Origin: Runella slithyformis DSM 19594
GTDB taxonomy: Bacteria; Bacteroidota; Bacteroidia; Cytophagales; Spirosomataceae
Direction of reading: 5' to 3'
DNA: 64,000 nucleotides
NCBI RefSeq assembly: GCF_000218895.1
Contig: NC_015703.1
Span: forward strand, 1,611,501 to 1,675,500
Shown here piece by piece: positions 1 through 8,482 of this stretch (positions are counted from its first letter, which is position 1; each line of letters starts with the position of its first letter). The notes beneath the pieces were generated by a model. It was not told the DNA's origin and searched no databases. It saw only the letters and a program-made list of their open reading frames with translations. The translations under genes and the position numbers were made by a program.

Positions 1-7
1 TACCCAA

Positions 8-1363
8 ATGAAAAGCACCACCCTTGGATTATCGCTTCTATCAGTACTCTATTTATCGGCTTGCCAAACGTCTTCACCGGGCAGCGGATTATTAGGGCCA
101 AGATCTCCTCGTGACCGGTACTTAAAAGAACTGAAACGGACCAATGAAGGTTTGAGCAGGCAATGGGAAGAAGCCGGCAAAAATGCGCTTGACTTCCCGG
201 TTTCGGTGAAGTTTCCGCACAAAGAACAGAATTTTTTCCCCACTGATCTGCCGTTGGCGTTTGGCTACAGAGTGACTATTCCGCGCGGTCGGCGCTTGGA
301 AGCGGTGGTTTCATCCAATCCCGCCGACAGTCTCTACCGCGTTTTTTTGGAGCTGTACGAGGAATCGGGCGATAAATACAAGCGTCTTACCTTTGCCGAG
401 GCAGACTCAAACCGTCTGGCTTGGGAAGCTCCCGACAGCACGACCGTCATTGTGCATCTGCAAAGTGAGGCAGCCCAAACGGCCGACATCACCGTATCGC
501 TGGAAAGTCATCCGATGCTTTCGTTTCCGGTAGCGAGACGGGATAGCCGGAACATCATCAGTTTTTGGGGCATGGCCCGCGACGGCGGTCGCCGCTCGCA
601 CGAAGGCATAGACGTAGCCGCTCCGCGCGGCACACCCGTAGTGGCCGCCGCCAATGGGTATATTTCGTCGGTAGGCGTTAACAATTTGGGCGGAAACGTC
701 ATTTTTCAGCAAGTTGAAAATGGCGGCATAACTCTCTATTATGCCCATTTAGACTCCCAAATGGCAGTATCCGGCCAACGCGTTTCCATTGGTGATACGA
801 TTGGTACCGTAGGCAATACGGGCAATGCCATCACAACGGGCCCGCATTTACATTTCGGTATCTATCAATCGTTTCGTTCGGCCATTGATCCGCTTCCCTT
901 TCTATCATTGCCGCAAATAGACCATTCCAATTCAACATTGCCGGATAAACAGGCAGGAGAATGGAAACGTGTAGCAGGTAAAACACTGGATATCAGAACC
1001 GGTCCCGAAGCTGCCCGTGATACCGTGGCGCGACTTAGTCGCAATACCATGCTGCGGGTGGTGGGCAAAGCCGGCGCATGGTACAAGATCTGGCTTCCCG
1101 ACGGGAAAATAGGCTATGCCGAGGCCAAATCTATCAGTCCTTCCTTGAATTCACTCCGGCCATTAACGGTAGACCGGGAACGCCCTTTGTGGATGTTGCC
1201 TTCGTTGGATTCTTACGCGGTCATTCGCGTTCCTGCCCAATCGACCCTTAAAATTTTAGGCAGCTGGAAAACCTTTCTGTACGTTGAAGAACCTACCGGC
1301 AAACGCGGTTGGCTGAATAATCCTGCGGCACTTCCTCAGGCGATTATGGCAGAAGGAAACTAA
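8..1363 (+). CDS. M23 family metallopeptidase lipoprotein with SH3-like C-terminus
   Basis: This is a probable murein endopeptidase or its catalytic scaffold, anchored in the envelope. The N-terminus is a lipoprotein signal with lipobox LSAC (Cys at residue 19). Residues ~195-290 form an M23 (LytM) domain: HEGIDVAAPRGTPV carries the first zinc ligands (H...D), and YYAHLD and GPHLHFGIY carry the remaining catalytic/zinc histidines. All usual ligands appear intact, so it is likely active. Residues ~315-445 look like two SH3-type modules (GKTLDIRTGPEAARDTVARL and a second copy), which would bind peptidoglycan. The ATG at 8 fits the signal peptide. What lies upstream is outside the window. The family call is secure; the exact bond cleaved is not. 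Confidence 0.9.
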   Translation: MKSTTLGLSLLSVLYLSACQTSSPGSGLLGPRSPRDRYLKELKRTNEGLSRQWEEAGKNALDFPVSVKFPHKEQNFFPTDLPLAFGYRVTIPRGRRLEAVVSSNPADSLYRVFLELYEESGDKYKRLTFAEADSNRLAWEAPDSTTVIVHLQSEAAQTADITVSLESHPMLSFPVARRDSRNIISFWGMARDGGRRSHEGIDVAAPRGTPVVAAANGYISSVGVNNLGGNVIFQQVENGGITLYYAHLDSQMAVSGQRVSIGDTIGTVGNTGNAITTGPHLHFGIYQSFRSAIDPLPFLSLPQIDHSNSTLPDKQAGEWKRVAGKTLDIRTGPEAARDTVARLSRNTMLRVVGKAGAWYKIWLPDGKIGYAEAKSISPSLNSLRPLTVDRERPLWMLPSLDSYAVIRVPAQSTLKILGSWKTFLYVEEPTGKRGWLNNPAALPQAIMAEGN

Positions 1364-1458
1364 CAAAAAAATACGTACAGAGCAAAATTGAGGCCTACTT
1401 TACCGGCTGTTCCCGTTTAATAAGCACCTTTTTTATTTATCCTTTCCTCCCCAAAACG

Positions 1459-1466
1459 TACCTTTG
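1459..1466 (+). promoter_or_regulatory. Bacteroidota-type -7 element
   Basis: TACCTTTG matches the Bacteroidota -7 consensus TAnnTTTG and lies 47 bp before the ATG of the gene at 1514. The -33 region is T-rich but lacks a clear TTTG, so this is a moderate call. Confidence 0.4.
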
Positions 1467-1513
1467 TAATGAGTTATCGGCTTGCCGATGTAAGACTTTG
1501 ACGGTGGAGAAAT

Positions 1514-2080
1514 ATGCATGAGATTGAGCCTTTTTATAACTGGGAAAAACATTATGTAGCCGCAGAAGACCGTAAATCTCCTTTTTACGGCCGCGAATAC
1601 AACATGAATCAATACGAGAATACCATGTATGGGTATTACGTTCACCCGCTTTGGGATGAAATTGACTCCGAAACCCTCTATGTGAAGATTCTTTTTACAG
1701 ACTATAAAAAGGAGTTTGCCGTCATTGAGTTATTCGGTGAATGGAACGATACGCTGCACAATGACATCATGTATTTTAAACGCAACGTCATTGACCATTT
1801 ATTGGCGCAGGGCATCCGTCAATTCATCCTGATCGGTGAAAATATCCTCAATTTTCACGGTTCCGACGATGAGTATTATGCCGAATGGTTTGAAGAGATA
1901 GAAGACGGATGGATAGCGGTCGTTTGCTCCCGCGACCACATCGAACGCGAATGGAAACGCTATCGGCTGGACTTCTACCTGAATTTTGGCGGCACGCTCC
2001 ACTTAGACAATTGGCGTACCATGCAGCCGCAACCTTTTTACGAACTGGTCAGAAGTCTGATTGTAAGAAGACTAATGTAA
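1514..2080 (+). CDS. Hypothetical protein, acidic/aromatic, 188 aa
   Basis: I do not recognise a named family. The protein is cytoplasmic in appearance (no signal peptide or membrane helix) and rich in Tyr, Trp, Asp and Glu. It includes an amphipathic central part (residues ~60-135) with alternating hydrophobic strands such as FAVIELFGEWND and IRQFILIGENIL, suggesting an alpha/beta fold. It ends convergently with the TonB receptor gene, and a long hairpin separates the two. A Bacteroidota -7 box upstream and consistent codon use support it being real. Confidence 0.75.
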   Translation: MHEIEPFYNWEKHYVAAEDRKSPFYGREYNMNQYENTMYGYYVHPLWDEIDSETLYVKILFTDYKKEFAVIELFGEWNDTLHNDIMYFKRNVIDHLLAQGIRQFILIGENILNFHGSDDEYYAEWFEEIEDGWIAVVCSRDHIEREWKRYRLDFYLNFGGTLHLDNWRTMQPQPFYELVRSLIVRRLM

Positions 2081-2088
2081 TACAAGTA

Positions 2089-2150
2089 TCTTTATCCTCT
2101 GTAAAAGCCTGACCATGAGCACATAACCAGACTATTACAGAGGATAAAGA
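2089..2150 (-). terminator. Long hairpin between convergent genes
   Basis: A perfect 16-bp inverted repeat (2089-2104 with 2135-2150) starts 3 nt after the stop of the minus-strand receptor gene. On the minus-strand RNA the inner 30 nt extend the stem by a further 11 pairs, several of them G-U, after one mismatch, leaving a six-base loop. There is no U-tract after it, so it may act as a terminator for the receptor, as a 3'-end stabiliser, or both. Confidence 0.6.
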
Positions 2151-2152
2151 AC

Positions 2153-4618
2153 TTAAAATTTCAATCCTACACCCACCAGAAAATTGCGTCCGGCTTGTGG
2201 ATAATAGAAGTTTTCGGTGGTAGTTTGACCGCCGTAAATGTAGCTGTAGGTGTATCCGTTGGATTCATACAACTCATTGAAAATATTGTTGGCCAAAGCG
2301 CTCACCGTAATTTCATTCATGCCTTTAGGTTTGATGCGGTAGATCAACCGCAGGTCATTGGTGAAATAAGCATCCAGTTTACGGCCCTCGTTAGACGTGT
2401 TATCCAAATATTGTTTCCCTACGTACTTCGTCAGCAGTGCCATTTCCAGGTTCTTTACCGGCGTGTATAGGAGTTGGCTACCCACAATCACGTTGGGAGA
2501 TAGCGCAATGTCTGAATTGCCGTGGTTGATGGTCTGATAGCCACCGTTTGCATCGTCATAATCAACGACATATTCCGTAAAATTCCTGATCTTATTTTGG
2601 CTGAACGTCGCATTGGCATTCCATTTCCATTGCTTGCTTAACTGCGCTCCGAACTCCAGCTCAACCCCGGCCCGGTAGCTGTGCGGAACATTGATCTTGA
2701 TGGGGTTACCTACGTCGTTCAACTGACCCGATACCACCAGTTGGTTTTTGTAGTTCATGTAATACGCCCCGACAGACGCCGCTACGCGGCCTTTTTGGAA
2801 ACGATAGCCCGCTTCCAGATCACGCAAAATCTCCGGATTGGGCTGAATTTGGCGGGTAGACTCCGTAAAATCGTCGCGGTTGGGTTCGCGGTGCGCCAAA
2901 CTGAACGAGGCAAAGGCTGTGCTGCTTTCCGACACCAAATAGGTCAATCCCGCTTTGGGATTAAAGAAAGTGTAATTGACATCGTGCAACTGCTGTCTCC
3001 GTTGATTATCATCTCCTTTAACAAAATACCCGATCTTTCTGACTTGAGCATCGGCAAAGACATTCAGCTTTTCAGTGAGTTGATAATACACCTTTCCGTA
3101 GAGATTCACATCCGTTTTCAACCCGATGTTTTCATAATATCGCTGTCGAATACTGCTGTTACCCGCAAAACGCGCCCAGATCACCTCCCCGAAGTGGTTG
3201 CCGTCGTATTGATTCCACCCACCGCCGATGTTGGCCGTCAGCTTTTTAAAGCTGTTGTAATCCAACGAGAACGTAGTACCGTAAAAAGAATTATCCAACC
3301 ACCGACGACGAATCAAATCACTCCGCGATATTGTCTGATTTCCGATAACTACGTCAGAAATTTTATAATTTCTCAACCTATCGTTGTCGCGGTATTGCTC
3401 AAAATACCCACGACCTTTGACCATAAATCCGTTAAGGTTAAACGTCCAGTTTTTGCTGAGCACATGCGACGAAACCAGTTGATAATGGTCCTGCTGATAG
3501 TTATCCACCTGATTATCATACAAATACAAATTGTAGGTACGACTATTGGAATTTAAGAGGTTTTGGGCATCTCGCTCATTCAGGCCGTTGCGGTCAATGT
3601 AAGCCAACATTCCCTCGCGGTCGCCTTTGAGACGTGCCTCCGGCGTTCCTTCCCACGCCTGATACGTCACTTCTTTGCCGGAAAATACATTCAGACGTAC
3701 CGAGCTTTTCTTACCGAAATAAGCCCCTGAAACGTAAAAGGCACCTAAATCTGACTTAGCACGATCAATGAAGCCGTCAGACGTAATTTTTGACAGGCGG
3801 GCATCCAGCGTAAACTTATTGTTCAGCAGGCCCGTACCGGCACGAATCGTGTGCTTACGAGTATTGAACGACCCAACCGAATTGTTGATTTCGGCATAGG
3901 CTTCTTTTCGGAATTCGTTGGTATTGATGTTGACGGTGGCTCCGAAGGCGGCCGCCCCGTTGGTAGACGTTCCCACGCCGCGCTGAATCTGCACACTGCT
4001 GACCGACGAGCTGAGATCGGGCATATTGACCCAAAAAGTTCCCTGGCTTTCGGCATCATTGTACGGAATCCCGTTGATGGTCACGTTGATACGCGTAGCA
4101 TCCGTACCGCGAATGCGCAATCCGGTGTACCCCACCCCCGCTCCCGCATCGGAAGTAGTAACAAGTGACGGTGTAAAGTTAAGCAGGATGGGTAGGTCCT
4201 GTCCCAGATTTTGCTTGCTTAATTCAAGCTTTCCGACATTGGTAAAGGCCACGCCCGAATTTTGATTGGCCCGCGTAGCATTGATAATGACTTCGTCGGC
4301 CGTAAAAGAACTCCGACTTAATTTGACTTCAATGGACTCAGGGGATTGAATACCCGAAAAATCAATGCTTTGATTCGAATACCCAACGTAAGAAACCTCC
4401 AACAAATCGGTATTTTTCGGGATATTTTTCAGCGAGAATTCGCCTTTTTCGTTTGTCACCGTTCCCCGAAAACTCCCCGCCCGAACGGTAGCTCCCGGCA
4501 GCGGTTTGCCGTCTTCTGCGTCAACAATTTTACCCGACACAGATAGTTGGGCAAGTGCAGGCACGTACAGCAACACTCCCGTTGCCACGGCCAAAAACCA
4601 AGATGTAAACTTCAGCAT
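2153..4618 (-). CDS. TonB-dependent outer-membrane receptor, probable thiamine uptake
   Basis: This is an outer-membrane active transporter. A Sec signal peptide (residues 1-24, ending ALAQ) is followed by a carboxypeptidase-regulatory-like domain (~25-110, SGKIVDAEDGKPLPGATV). Next come a TonB plug (~120-240, with GLRIRGTDATRINVTINGIP and SVQIQRGVGTST) and a 22-strand-type barrel that ends in the terminal aromatic motif GVGLKF. Its length is normal for the family. The leader directly upstream holds a TPP riboswitch, so the substrate is most likely thiamine, a thiamine phosphate or a precursor; this is inference from regulation. No thiamine biosynthesis gene lies beside it. Energy would come from an ExbB/ExbD/TonB complex such as the one encoded at 21-24 kb. 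Confidence 0.92.
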   Translation of the reverse strand: MLKFTSWFLAVATGVLLYVPALAQLSVSGKIVDAEDGKPLPGATVRAGSFRGTVTNEKGEFSLKNIPKNTDLLEVSYVGYSNQSIDFSGIQSPESIEVKLSRSSFTADEVIINATRANQNSGVAFTNVGKLELSKQNLGQDLPILLNFTPSLVTTSDAGAGVGYTGLRIRGTDATRINVTINGIPYNDAESQGTFWVNMPDLSSSVSSVQIQRGVGTSTNGAAAFGATVNINTNEFRKEAYAEINNSVGSFNTRKHTIRAGTGLLNNKFTLDARLSKITSDGFIDRAKSDLGAFYVSGAYFGKKSSVRLNVFSGKEVTYQAWEGTPEARLKGDREGMLAYIDRNGLNERDAQNLLNSNSRTYNLYLYDNQVDNYQQDHYQLVSSHVLSKNWTFNLNGFMVKGRGYFEQYRDNDRLRNYKISDVVIGNQTISRSDLIRRRWLDNSFYGTTFSLDYNSFKKLTANIGGGWNQYDGNHFGEVIWARFAGNSSIRQRYYENIGLKTDVNLYGKVYYQLTEKLNVFADAQVRKIGYFVKGDDNQRRQQLHDVNYTFFNPKAGLTYLVSESSTAFASFSLAHREPNRDDFTESTRQIQPNPEILRDLEAGYRFQKGRVAASVGAYYMNYKNQLVVSGQLNDVGNPIKINVPHSYRAGVELEFGAQLSKQWKWNANATFSQNKIRNFTEYVVDYDDANGGYQTINHGNSDIALSPNVIVGSQLLYTPVKNLEMALLTKYVGKQYLDNTSNEGRKLDAYFTNDLRLIYRIKPKGMNEITVSALANNIFNELYESNGYTYSYIYGGQTTTENFYYPQAGRNFLVGVGLKF

Positions 4619-4620
4619 TT

Positions 4621-4704
4621 TCAGTTCCCTCCGCCGGCATTACCCGGTTCAGGTGTTAAGGGTATAATCTCAGCCCGTCGTGTTAGGGCACCCCATTGTG
4701 TAAA
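4621..4704 (-). promoter_or_regulatory. TPP (thiamine pyrophosphate) riboswitch
   Basis: Read on the minus strand, the leader contains the TPP aptamer signature in order: GGGGTGCC near 4697-4690, GGCTGAGA near 4675, ACCC, and then ACCTGA..CCGGGTAATGCCGGCGGAGGGA ending near 4623. Bases conserved for pyrimidine and pyrophosphate recognition (CTGAGA and the TAATGCC..CGGAGGGA part) are present. The aptamer ends about 4 nt before the receptor ATG at 4618. That leaves no room for a separate expression platform, so control is likely at translation initiation, with thiamine pyrophosphate turning the receptor off. Confidence 0.95.
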
Positions 4705-4728
4705 AATTCCGCACGTCGGAATCAATGG

Positions 4729-4761
4729 CAAAGGTAAGAGGATACGGCAGATAAATGCAAA
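4729..4761 (-). promoter_or_regulatory. Promoter of the TPP-riboswitch transcript
   Basis: On the minus strand TTTG (4761-4758) is followed 21 bp later by TACCTTTG (4736-4729), matching the Bacteroidota -33 and -7 elements. Transcription would begin near 4720, just ahead of the riboswitch. Confidence 0.65.
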
Positions 4762-4768
4762 TAACTTT

Positions 4769-5377
4769 TTAATTCGCCGATTTTCGCTTTGTTCTGTTCA
4801 GCCATTTCTGCTGAATTTTGTACGAAAGCCACGCACTTGCCGCCCCCGTTACGGTACCGGCCAAAACATCGCTCGGATAATGTACGCCCAACCGCATTCG
4901 CGAATAACCAACCGCTCCCGCCCATGCATACGCAGGCACCACGACATACCATTTTCGGTAATTAATGGCCAACGTCGTTGCCGTTGAAAAAGCTGCGGTC
5001 GTATGGCCCGATGGAAACGAATACTGCGGTTCCTCGCCTTCAACCCGTGCTGCAAAAAGCGTGGGATATTTAATGAAAGGCCTGTCTCTGAGTACAACCC
5101 GTTTGGTTACTTGGGTGATGCCCGTCCCAATCACAAAGCCGCCCAACGCCTGCCATCCCTGCTGCTGTAAGGTCTTGTTTTTGGTTGAAAAACCCGCGAT
5201 CAACAAGCCTGCCGGGAGGGCCAGGCTCAATGGTTTTGTCGTAGCCGAAATAAATTTGGACGTACTTACATTCGTGGGTTGGATGGAGCCATACACGTCC
5301 TGCAACAAACGGGTATCGGTATTTTGGGCGCTTACTTTCCACGAAAATAAGCACAGAAAAAGAAGAGATTTTTTCAC
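4769..5377 (-). CDS. PAP2-superfamily membrane phosphatase
   Basis: This is a membrane phosphatase of the PAP2 type, acting on a lipid phosphate such as undecaprenyl pyrophosphate or phosphatidic acid; which one cannot be told. All three phosphatase motifs are visible: KRVVLRDRP (K-x6-RP, ~residue 112), PSGHTT (~136) and SRMRLGVHYPSD (~172-183) with the catalytic His and Asp. An N-terminal signal-like segment (MKKSLLFLCLFSWKVSAQ) precedes several hydrophobic helices. It follows the TauE-like gene by 25 bp on the same strand and is probably co-transcribed with it. Confidence 0.9.
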   Translation of the reverse strand: MKKSLLFLCLFSWKVSAQNTDTRLLQDVYGSIQPTNVSTSKFISATTKPLSLALPAGLLIAGFSTKNKTLQQQGWQALGGFVIGTGITQVTKRVVLRDRPFIKYPTLFAARVEGEEPQYSFPSGHTTAAFSTATTLAINYRKWYVVVPAYAWAGAVGYSRMRLGVHYPSDVLAGTVTGAASAWLSYKIQQKWLNRTKRKSAN

Positions 5378-5402
5378 TTTGTAAACGATTGAGTGCGAGA
5401 TA

Positions 5403-6128
5403 TCAGGTCAAATATAGTTTTGCCACCGCAATCAACAATACCGAAGCCAAAATATAGCGTAATGTTTGAAGATTAAATTTAAAACTGCCTTGATACGCGC
5501 CAATAAATCCTCCGATCAAAGCCGCTGTCAGCCAAGACGTTAACTGCCCATTGGGTTCAAAGCCTTTTTGAAATAATCCGTACAGCCCCGACATCGAATT
5601 AACAAAGATAAAAAGAGCCGAAACTGCCGCTGTTTCTTTGACTCTTCCCCAGCCCAATACTAAAATGACCGGACTCAAAATAATACCGCCGCCAATTCCC
5701 AACATGCCGGACAGCAACCCAATACCTGCCCCAATGACCAAAGCACCTATCAAGGGCACCTGTTTATTTTCCGCTTTTTCAACAGGCTGAAAGAGCATCC
5801 TTGCAATGGCAATGGCCAACGCCACGGCCAATAATTTTTTATAGAGGGAATCGGTAATGGGCAGCGTAGCACCCATGTAGGAAAGCGGGATGCTCGCAAG
5901 GGCAAACGGCCAAAACAGGCTCCACCGAAAATGTCCGGCTCGGTAATATTGAATGAACGCTACAAGAGAGACAAACACATTGAGAATCAGCGCCGAAGAT
6001 TTCATCAGAGCAGGTGTGGTACCAAAAATCGCCATCAATGCCAAATACCCGCTCGCTCCGCCATGCCCCACGGAAGCATATAAAAAGGCCATAATACCGA
6101 TCAACAGCGGTTGCCAATAATCCTGCAT
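5403..6128 (-). CDS. TauE/SafE family membrane permease
   Basis: This is a probable anion exporter of the TauE/SafE (DUF81) family. It has about eight hydrophobic helices and the two family glycine-rich repeats: SVGHGGASGYLALMAI near the N-terminus and LLSGMLGIGGGIILSP at ~residues 137-152. The 241-residue length is normal. The substrate (sulfite, sulfoacetate or another organosulfur anion) is not shown by the sequence. It lies 58 bp after the DUF58 gene and 25 bp before the PAP2 gene, all on the minus strand. Confidence 0.88.
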   Translation of the reverse strand: MQDYWQPLLIGIMAFLYASVGHGGASGYLALMAIFGTTPALMKSSALILNVFVSLVAFIQYYRAGHFRWSLFWPFALASIPLSYMGATLPITDSLYKKLLAVALAIAIARMLFQPVEKAENKQVPLIGALVIGAGIGLLSGMLGIGGGIILSPVILVLGWGRVKETAAVSALFIFVNSMSGLYGLFQKGFEPNGQLTSWLTAALIGGFIGAYQGSFKFNLQTLRYILASVLLIAVAKLYLT

Positions 6129-6186
6129 GAGTCAAAAATACGTTATTTTTTCAAATATATAACGCTTTTTTATGCTTACCAACAGG

Positions 6187-7056
6187 CTATTTATTTCGGC
6201 GGATTCGAAAGAGTTTTATCAATGGTTCTACGTAATCCTGTTGGGAATCAATGGCAACGTAGTTAATGTCATTTTGGCGGGCAAACTGTTCGATCTTTTT
6301 TCCTACCTGAGCAAAATCCTCCCGAACGCGCTTGCGAAACCACGGCGAAGAGGCGTTTACCCAAATGGTACGATTGGATTCGGGATCGACCATGGGAATA
6401 ATTCCCAAACGCGGAAGGTTGGTTTCGCGCTTATCCAACAAATGAACCATGACCAAATCATGCTTACGTGCCAAAGCCCGCAGATTGTGCTCGTAGTTCT
6501 TATCAATAAAATCAGAAATAAAAATCACTACACTGCGCCGTTTGAGCACGTTGAGCGTAAAAAGTATGCTTTCGGCTAAGTTCGTTTTAGTTGAGGTCGG
6601 CTTCAGTTTATACAACTCGGTAATCAATTCATAGCCGTGCTTCATGCCGTTGGAAGGGTGGATGTATTTCTCTTTCTGATCCGAAAAACACAGTAACCCT
6701 ACGTGACTTGCCTCCTGAATAGCCGATAGTGCCAGCACACCGCAGATTTCCTTGGCCGTATCCAGTTTGGAATGATTCGCATGTCCCACCTGCTGAGAGC
6801 CGCTTACGTCCAGAATAAAGAAAACCGTCTGTTCTTTTTCTTCGCGAAAAATCTTCACGAATGTCCCGTGTCCTTTGGCTGATACGTTCCAATCGATCGT
6901 ACGCACGTCGTCGCCGTATTGGTATTCACGCAGATCCGCGAATTCTACCCCTGATCCTTTAAAGACCGACCGAAAGCTACCGCGCATATCGGCATTAACG
7001 GCCTTTCGAATCCTGATCTCGTACCGCCGAATCTTGGTTATAAATTGCTCAATCAT
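6187..7056 (-). CDS. DUF58 domain protein (Bat/MoxR-associated)
   Basis: This cytoplasmic protein belongs to the family that usually sits beside MoxR AAA ATPases and Bat (aerotolerance) proteins. The DUF58 hallmark SGVEFADLREYQYGDDVRTIDW is at ~residues 32-55. A vWA-like fold follows with a MIDAS-type FILDVSGS (~84-91) and a later conserved LARKHDLVMVHLLD. No transmembrane segment is present, and the 289-residue length is typical of the short form. No moxR, batA or batB gene is adjacent. The BatD-like gene lies about 9 kb away at 16.3 kb, so the usual operon is split here or completed outside the window. Confidence 0.9.
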   Translation of the reverse strand: MIEQFITKIRRYEIRIRKAVNADMRGSFRSVFKGSGVEFADLREYQYGDDVRTIDWNVSAKGHGTFVKIFREEKEQTVFFILDVSGSQQVGHANHSKLDTAKEICGVLALSAIQEASHVGLLCFSDQKEKYIHPSNGMKHGYELITELYKLKPTSTKTNLAESILFTLNVLKRRSVVIFISDFIDKNYEHNLRALARKHDLVMVHLLDKRETNLPRLGIIPMVDPESNRTIWVNASSPWFRKRVREDFAQVGKKIEQFARQNDINYVAIDSQQDYVEPLIKLFRIRRNK

Positions 7057-7100
7057 GCGTATTTTTGTAGCCTAATACCTCAAAAATACAAAAATCAGTC

Positions 7101-7460
7101 ATGATACGCCGTACACTCATTTATTTTTCACTGTTTTCGTTGCTGCTTTTCGGATGTCAGGACGAGCCTGAAGTTCCGGAAGGTACGGTATCGGAAGCTA
7201 AAATGGCCCAAATACTTACCGATATACACATTCTGGAAGCAAGGGTCGGCAGGCTTGGAATGACCTCGTTGGATTCTTCCACAATCGTGACGGAGCACAT
7301 GAAACTTCAGATTTTCAAAAAATACGGGGTCGACTCCGCCACTTACAATAAAAGTTATCAGTTCTACTCCACCAACCCTGTCTTTCTCGAACGAATCTAC
7401 AACACCGTTGTGAAGGATTTGGAAACCCGCCAAAAGAAAAAGAATTACAAAGGTTTGTAA
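7101..7460 (+). CDS. DUF4296 domain-containing lipoprotein
   Basis: This is a small lipoprotein of a Bacteroidota family without known function. The signal ends in a lipobox (LLLFGC, Cys at residue 19). The conserved body has SEAKMAQILTDIHILEAR and a C-terminal FLERIYNTVVKDLETR helix. It is followed one base later by the next ORF, implying a two-gene operon, and is divergent from the DUF58 gene. Confidence 0.85.
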   Translation: MIRRTLIYFSLFSLLLFGCQDEPEVPEGTVSEAKMAQILTDIHILEARVGRLGMTSLDSSTIVTEHMKLQIFKKYGVDSATYNKSYQFYSTNPVFLERIYNTVVKDLETRQKKKNYKGL

Positions 7461-7461
7461 G

Positions 7462-8010
7462 ATGACTATTCCGGAAGTACTGAAAAAGGCCATTGTCCAA
7501 ATGCCCCAAAAAGAAAAGGACAAACTTTTGCTTCGATTGATTTCAAAAGACAAAATACTTGTTCAACGACTTGATTTTGAATTGATTGAACACGGAGATA
7601 CCGTTCAGCTCCGCCGAGATACCATTAAACAGCAAATCCTGAAAAGCGCTCAAATGACCCACAATACACCGGGCTGGATGATGATGGATATGCGGCATTT
7701 ATCGGGAGAGATCAGTCAACACCTTAAAATTACGAAGGATAAATACGGCGAGATCGAATTAACGATTTACCTCTTTTTGACTTTTTTCGAACACCAGTCT
7801 TCCCTACTCCTGATTCATAACAGTAAAAGCGACTCATGTGCCGAATACATTGCCAAACGAACGGACAGCATTCTTAAAAAACTGGCCAAATTCAACCCGG
7901 ATTATTACGTTGATTTTGAAAAAGATATGCAGCAACTGTTAAACTATGTGCACAGTCATTGCCCTAAAAATTATGCACGCCAATTGGACATTCCCAAACA
8001 TTGGCCTTAA
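7462..8010 (+). CDS. Hypothetical protein, 182 aa
   Basis: I do not recognise a family. The protein is soluble, Lys/Glu/Leu-rich and probably mostly helical (for example KAIVQMPQKEKDKLLLRLIS), with no signal peptide. Its ATG starts immediately after the DUF4296 stop, and a strong hairpin terminator follows its own stop, so the pair forms one short operon. An N-terminal segment rich in charged heptads could mediate self-association; this is inference. Confidence 0.75.
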   Translation: MTIPEVLKKAIVQMPQKEKDKLLLRLISKDKILVQRLDFELIEHGDTVQLRRDTIKQQILKSAQMTHNTPGWMMMDMRHLSGEISQHLKITKDKYGEIELTIYLFLTFFEHQSSLLLIHNSKSDSCAEYIAKRTDSILKKLAKFNPDYYVDFEKDMQQLLNYVHSHCPKNYARQLDIPKHWP

Positions 8011-8045
8011 AAAAAGAGCCTGTGATATACACAGGCTCTTTTTTC
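8011..8045 (+). terminator. Rho-independent terminator (bidirectional)
   Basis: A 14-bp perfect stem (8011-8024 with 8030-8043) with the five-base loop ATATA and T-run serves the 7.1-8.0 kb operon. The A-run on the left makes it suitable for the converging ExbD gene as well. Confidence 0.9.
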
Positions 8046-8063
8046 AGACGATAATCAGCAAAG

Positions 8064-8456
8064 CTATTTTTTTACGGCCATGACCATCTTAATGTCAAGT
8101 TTGGCACCTACGGCCAATACATCAATTAGATCCTGAACGGAAATACTTTGGTCAACCTGAAGTATAACGGTTTTTTCCTGAACACCTGCAAACGTAGAAG
8201 CCAATACACTTTCGAGTTGATCTTTGGGAAGTGGCTCGCGGTCAAGAAAATAATTCTTATCGGCATCTACCGAGAGGGTGGTTTGTTTTTTCTGCATCTG
8301 TTGCGCAGCCGAGGCTTTAGGCAACATCAGTTTTATGACGTTCGGGTTTACCATGGTAGAAATAATCAGAAAGAACAACATCAGGAAGAACATGATGTCG
8401 TTCAGCGATTGGGTAAACACCTCAGGGGCAAATCTGGCTTTACGGCGGATTTTCAT
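8064..8456 (-). CDS. ExbD/TolR family biopolymer transport protein
   Basis: This is an inner-membrane stator partner of the ExbB-like protein encoded just upstream. One transmembrane helix (~residues 19-38, IMFFLMLFFLIISTM) is preceded by FTQSLNDIMFF, where the Asp at residue 19 is the conserved proton-channel aspartate. A periplasmic domain follows with VILQVDQSISVQDLIDVL. Its 130-residue length is typical. It would use the proton gradient to drive a TonB- or Tol-like partner, but none is adjacent. Confidence 0.9.
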   Translation of the reverse strand: MKIRRKARFAPEVFTQSLNDIMFFLMLFFLIISTMVNPNVIKLMLPKASAAQQMQKKQTTLSVDADKNYFLDREPLPKDQLESVLASTFAGVQEKTVILQVDQSISVQDLIDVLAVGAKLDIKMVMAVKK

Positions 8457-8482
8457 AAGTTAGTATTTTACCGTCTGGGAGG

